Assembly: GCA_000413015.1 (NCBI GenBank)
Contig: KE332515.1
Span: 1,204,731 to 1,268,730, forward strand
Length of the DNA: 64,000 nucleotides
Origin: Treponema socranskii subsp. paredis ATCC 35535
GTDB taxonomy: Bacteria; Spirochaetota; Spirochaetia; Treponematales; Treponemataceae
Reading direction: 5' to 3'
Shown in pieces: positions 61,717 to 64,000 of this stretch. Numbering within the stretch: position 1 is the first letter of the stretch; every line of letters begins with the position of its first letter. A program made the position numbers and the translations under genes. The notes under the pieces were generated by a model. It saw only the letters and a list, made by a program, of their open reading frames with translations, had not been told where the DNA came from and did not search any database.

Positions 61717-62679
61717 TTATTTTCCTGCCGTGTCGGTCACGTCCGTATCGCGCGGAACTTCCGCATCCGAAGCATTCGTGCCGGGTATAGCCGAACGGCG
61801 GCGGTGAGCAACCCGCTCTTTGACGACGGGAACGGAAAGGGAAGATGCGACGATGATCGCCGTAAACAATTTCAAATCGGTCGATTTCAATCCGAGCTGC
61901 AGTACGATCGCGATGACGATTCGATAAATGACCGAACCGAATACGACCGCCGAAAGCCTATACCAAAACGCAAAGCGCTTTCCGAATACCACTTCCCCGA
62001 TGATGATCGACGCGAGCCCTATGACAATGACGCCCGTTCCCATACCGACGTCCGCGTATCCCTGACTCTGCGCGACAAGTCCGCCCGACAGCGCGACGAA
62101 ACCGTTTGCGAGCATGAGACCGAGTATTTTCATCGTGTCCGTGTTGACGCCGAGCGCTCTCACCATCCGCTCGTTGTTTCCCGTCGCACGCATGGCGCTA
62201 CCGATTTCCGTTCCGAAAAACCAATACATAAGAGCGACGATACACGCGACAAAAACGGCACCGACGGCAAGCGAAGCGTTCGCCGCGGTAAAACCGCACT
62301 TATCGGTAAAAAAGGTCAGTACCGTATTGACGCCGAGCAGCGGCGTATTGGCCTTGCCCATAATACGGATATTGACGGAATACAAAGCGATCATCGTGAG
62401 GATGCTCGCGAGCAGCACGTGTATTTTTATTTTCGTGTGCAAAAGACCGGTCGCAAGACCCGCAAGCATACCTGCCGCAAAAGCCGTCAAAAGCGAAAGG
62501 AGCGGATGCACGCCGTGCGCGATGAGTACGCCCGAAACCGCCCCGCCCGTCGCAAAACTTCCGTCGACGGTGAGATCGGCTATATCGAGGATTCGAAACG
62601 TAATGTATACGCCGAGCGTCATCACGCTCCATAAAATACCCACGGCAAGGGCGCCGTGCACAGCAAACAACAAACCCAT
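61717..62679 (-). CDS. ABC importer permease (TrpY-like)
   Basis: 320 aa, eight to nine spans, of the BPD_transp_2 type used by branched-chain amino-acid and TrpXYZ importers. Landmarks are RILDIADLTVDGSFATGGAVSG at the N-terminus and MRATGNNERMVRALGVNTDTMKILGLMLAN, the loop that contacts the ATPase. The C-terminal 25 residues are hydrophilic. The ATPase gene starts three bases after its stop. The ribosome site is weak (AAGTAAAG). Confidence 0.9.
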   Translation of the reverse strand: MGLLFAVHGALAVGILWSVMTLGVYITFRILDIADLTVDGSFATGGAVSGVLIAHGVHPLLSLLTAFAAGMLAGLATGLLHTKIKIHVLLASILTMIALYSVNIRIMGKANTPLLGVNTVLTFFTDKCGFTAANASLAVGAVFVACIVALMYWFFGTEIGSAMRATGNNERMVRALGVNTDTMKILGLMLANGFVALSGGLVAQSQGYADVGMGTGVIVIGLASIIIGEVVFGKRFAFWYRLSAVVFGSVIYRIVIAIVLQLGLKSTDLKLFTAIIVASSLSVPVVKERVAHRRRSAIPGTNASDAEVPRDTDVTDTAGK

Positions 62680-62762
62680 CTTTACTTAAAACTCCGCCGG
62701 CGGCAAACGGCCATGCCGGTTATCGATCGTATGCGAAAAGCGAATTTTTCGAACGCTTTCGT

Positions 62763-63704
62763 TCATTTCAAATCGTCCGGAATCGAAATACCGATCTTTG
62801 CCGCCGTATCGCCGTTGATACCGAGCGTACAATGTTCGAGGTATTGAATCGGCATATCCGCAGGCTTTTTCCCGTTTTTAATAATATCGATAGCCATAGA
62901 AGCCGTCTGTTTTCCGAGCGCATAATAATCGATGCCGTAAGTCGCAAGCGCACCGCGCTTTATCATCGCCTCTTCTCCGACGATCGTCGGAATTTTATGT
63001 TCGTTCGCAACCTGCACGACAGTCACGATGCTCGATGAAAACATATTGTCCGTCGGCACGTAGATCGCGTCCACTTTACCGACAAGACTCTGCGTCACCT
63101 GCTGCACTTCGTTCGTACTCGATGCCGTCGCGTCGATGTATGCAAGCCCGAGTTTATCGCACTGCGCTTTTGCAAGACCGATTTGAAAGACGCTGTTCTG
63201 TTCGCTCGAACAATACAGCATGCCGACGGTTTTCGCGTTCGGCACGAGACGCTTCAATAAATCGATCTGCGCGGCGCACGGCGTCAAGTCCGACGTACCC
63301 GTAACATTCGTACCCGGCGCATCGTTCGATTTGACAAGCTTTGCGCTTGCGGGATCGGTGACGGCGGTGACGAGGATCGGAATGTCTTTCGTGAGATTCG
63401 CGACAGCCTGCGCCGCAGGCGTTGCAATCGCGAGGATCAAATCGCTTCGATTGTTTACGAGCTTTTGCGCGATCGTAACGCAGTTCGCCTGTTCACCCTG
63501 TGCGTTTTCGTAATCGATTGAAATATTCGTTCCGTCGGTATAACCCGCTTCGGAAAGAGCGGCGACGAAGCCCTTATATGCGTCATCAAGCGCCGGATGT
63601 TCTACAAGCTGTACGATACCTATTTTAATCGTCTTCGTTTTATTCGTTCCCTTGCAGCCGGCCAAAACGCACAACACTGCAAATACGCCGATCAATCGTT
63701 TCAT
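62763..63704 (-). CDS. ABC importer solute-binding lipoprotein (TrpX-like)
   Basis: 313 aa. Lipobox VLAGC near residue 17. ABC_sub_bind fold: KIGIVQLVEHPALDDAYKGF at the mature N-terminus, then YTDGTNISIDYENAQG, SDLILAIATPAAQAVAN, GTSDLTPCAAQIDLLKRLVP and the C-terminal PTIVGEEAMIKRGALATYGI. This family is tied to aromatic amino-acid uptake (TrpX/TrpXYZ) in Gram-positive bacteria; no T-box is seen in the leader here, so tryptophan is a guess. GGGGG precedes the ATG. First gene of a three-gene operon. Confidence 0.9.
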   Translation of the reverse strand: MKRLIGVFAVLCVLAGCKGTNKTKTIKIGIVQLVEHPALDDAYKGFVAALSEAGYTDGTNISIDYENAQGEQANCVTIAQKLVNNRSDLILAIATPAAQAVANLTKDIPILVTAVTDPASAKLVKSNDAPGTNVTGTSDLTPCAAQIDLLKRLVPNAKTVGMLYCSSEQNSVFQIGLAKAQCDKLGLAYIDATASSTNEVQQVTQSLVGKVDAIYVPTDNMFSSSIVTVVQVANEHKIPTIVGEEAMIKRGALATYGIDYYALGKQTASMAIDIIKNGKKPADMPIQYLEHCTLGINGDTAAKIGISIPDDLK

Positions 63705-63803
63705 AATCGCCCCCTGCGGAAACGCGGCGCACTCGATATGCGGCGCTCCGCTTTTTTTGAAAATATAACACGGAAAACGTTTCGGATTTTAAATCGATAT
63801 AAA

Positions 63804-63832
63804 ATCGTACTCTCGCGGGGGTATTTAGTCAA
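63804..63832 (-). promoter_or_regulatory. Promoter of the TrpXYZ-like operon
   Basis: TTGACT (63832-63827), 17-base spacer, TACGAT (63809-63804). The leader is about 95 bases. Two 16-bp direct repeats adjoin and overlap the -35. Confidence 0.55.
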
Positions 63833-63862
63833 TACGAAAATCTCGACATACGGAAATCTCGA
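63831..63862. repeat. Two tandem 16-bp repeats at the TrpXYZ-like promoter
   Basis: AATACGAAAATCTCGA (63831-63846) and CATACGGAAATCTCGA (63847-63862), 14 of 16 bases the same, directly abutting, with the first copy touching the -35 box. Candidate regulator-binding site. Confidence 0.55.
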
Positions 63863-63896
63863 AAAAATTGCTCAAAGCCGGCTTTTCGAGACGCCC

Positions 63897-64000
63897 TCAT
63901 ACTTTTCCCTTATTGCCTAAAGAACCTTTTCGCGCTTTTTTTGCAATATCTTCTTTATTTTTATAAACACCGGATCGGCTTTCTACAGCTAAAACCGTTA
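63897..64000 (-). CDS. C-terminal end of an unidentified protein (runs off the window)
   Basis: An open frame enters from base 64000 and ends at the stop 63897-63899. The last residues read SRSGVYKNKEDIAKKARKG, then SLGNKGKV, a basic tail. After the stop lies an inverted repeat TCTCGAAAA / TTTTCGAGA that could terminate it. Too little is present to name it. Confidence 0.45.
   Translation of the reverse strand, partial: TVLAVESRSGVYKNKEDIAKKARKGSLGNKGKV

Noticed and set aside
1-64000. tRNA, rRNA, CRISPR, transposase, phage and T-box signals
   Set aside because: Looked for T-loop GTTCGA cores, spaced identical repeats, transposase or integrase motifs and T-box cores; none formed a complete pattern. 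A GTTCGAATCGC near 15960 belongs to a terminator hairpin.

Overview
The window looks like a chromosomal segment of a host-associated Treponema (Spirochaetota). This is inferred from gene content and gene style: two HAMP-linked class III nucleotide cyclases, a methyl-accepting chemotaxis protein, a FecR/fibronectin-like surface operon, a TrpXYZ-type ABC importer, a PtsN-like IIA protein beside a small treponemal-looking hypothetical, and diderm-type exported proteins. No rRNA, tRNA, CRISPR array or insertion sequence was found. Most of the window is moderate in GC. The stretch from about 24.35 to 27.95 kb is clearly AT-rich and looks acquired.

Layout. 1-3.8 kb: a sigma-54 activator fragment, a WecG/TagA glycosyltransferase, a PTS IIA protein, a small hypothetical and a lytic transglycosylase. 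3.8-9.7 kb: a divergent locus with an AraC regulator facing a five-gene operon (PP2C-like protein, TctC, TctB, TctA, metallo-beta-lactamase-fold protein). 9.8-16.5 kb: an SLC13/ArsB-type permease, a dGTPase, an Fbp-type ABC importer lacking its ATPase, and a BrnTA toxin-antitoxin remnant with a truncated toxin. 16.5-21.8 kb: an ACT-domain protein, the N-degron set clpS-clpA-aat, and a rhomboid protease. 22-24.3 kb: serC-serA. 24.3-28 kb: an AT-rich island of four unrecognised or poorly recognised genes. 28-35 kb: Rex with a candidate operator, a TPR lipoprotein, Tex and an NfnAB-type transhydrogenase. 35-46.7 kb: a GerMN protein tightly bracketed by inverted repeats, an exported hypothetical, ProS, a cyclase, ADP-ribosylglycohydrolase, an acyl-CoA synthetase, TatD and hemolysin III. 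46.9-58.8 kb: one operon of cyclase, FecR/Fn3-like protein, outer-membrane protein and a 1956-aa repeat lipoprotein. 58.9-64 kb: an MCP and a TrpXYZ-like importer.

The strongest unexplained signal is promoter placement. At gene after gene with its own promoter, a good -35/N17/-10 promoter is followed by exactly six bases and then the ATG. This holds for ptsN, the 2184 gene, the ACT protein, clpS, rhomboid, hemolysin III and the FecR-operon cyclase. In wecG, dgt, tex, proS and the SLC13 permease the distance is 8-9 bases. Transcription should therefore start at or within a few bases of the start codon, giving leaderless mRNAs. Genes inside operons and genes of the AT-rich island carry ordinary Shine-Dalgarno sites instead.

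The second signal is a set of four dispersed intergenic repeat families. One of them forms diverged inverted copies directly abutting both ends of the GerMN gene.
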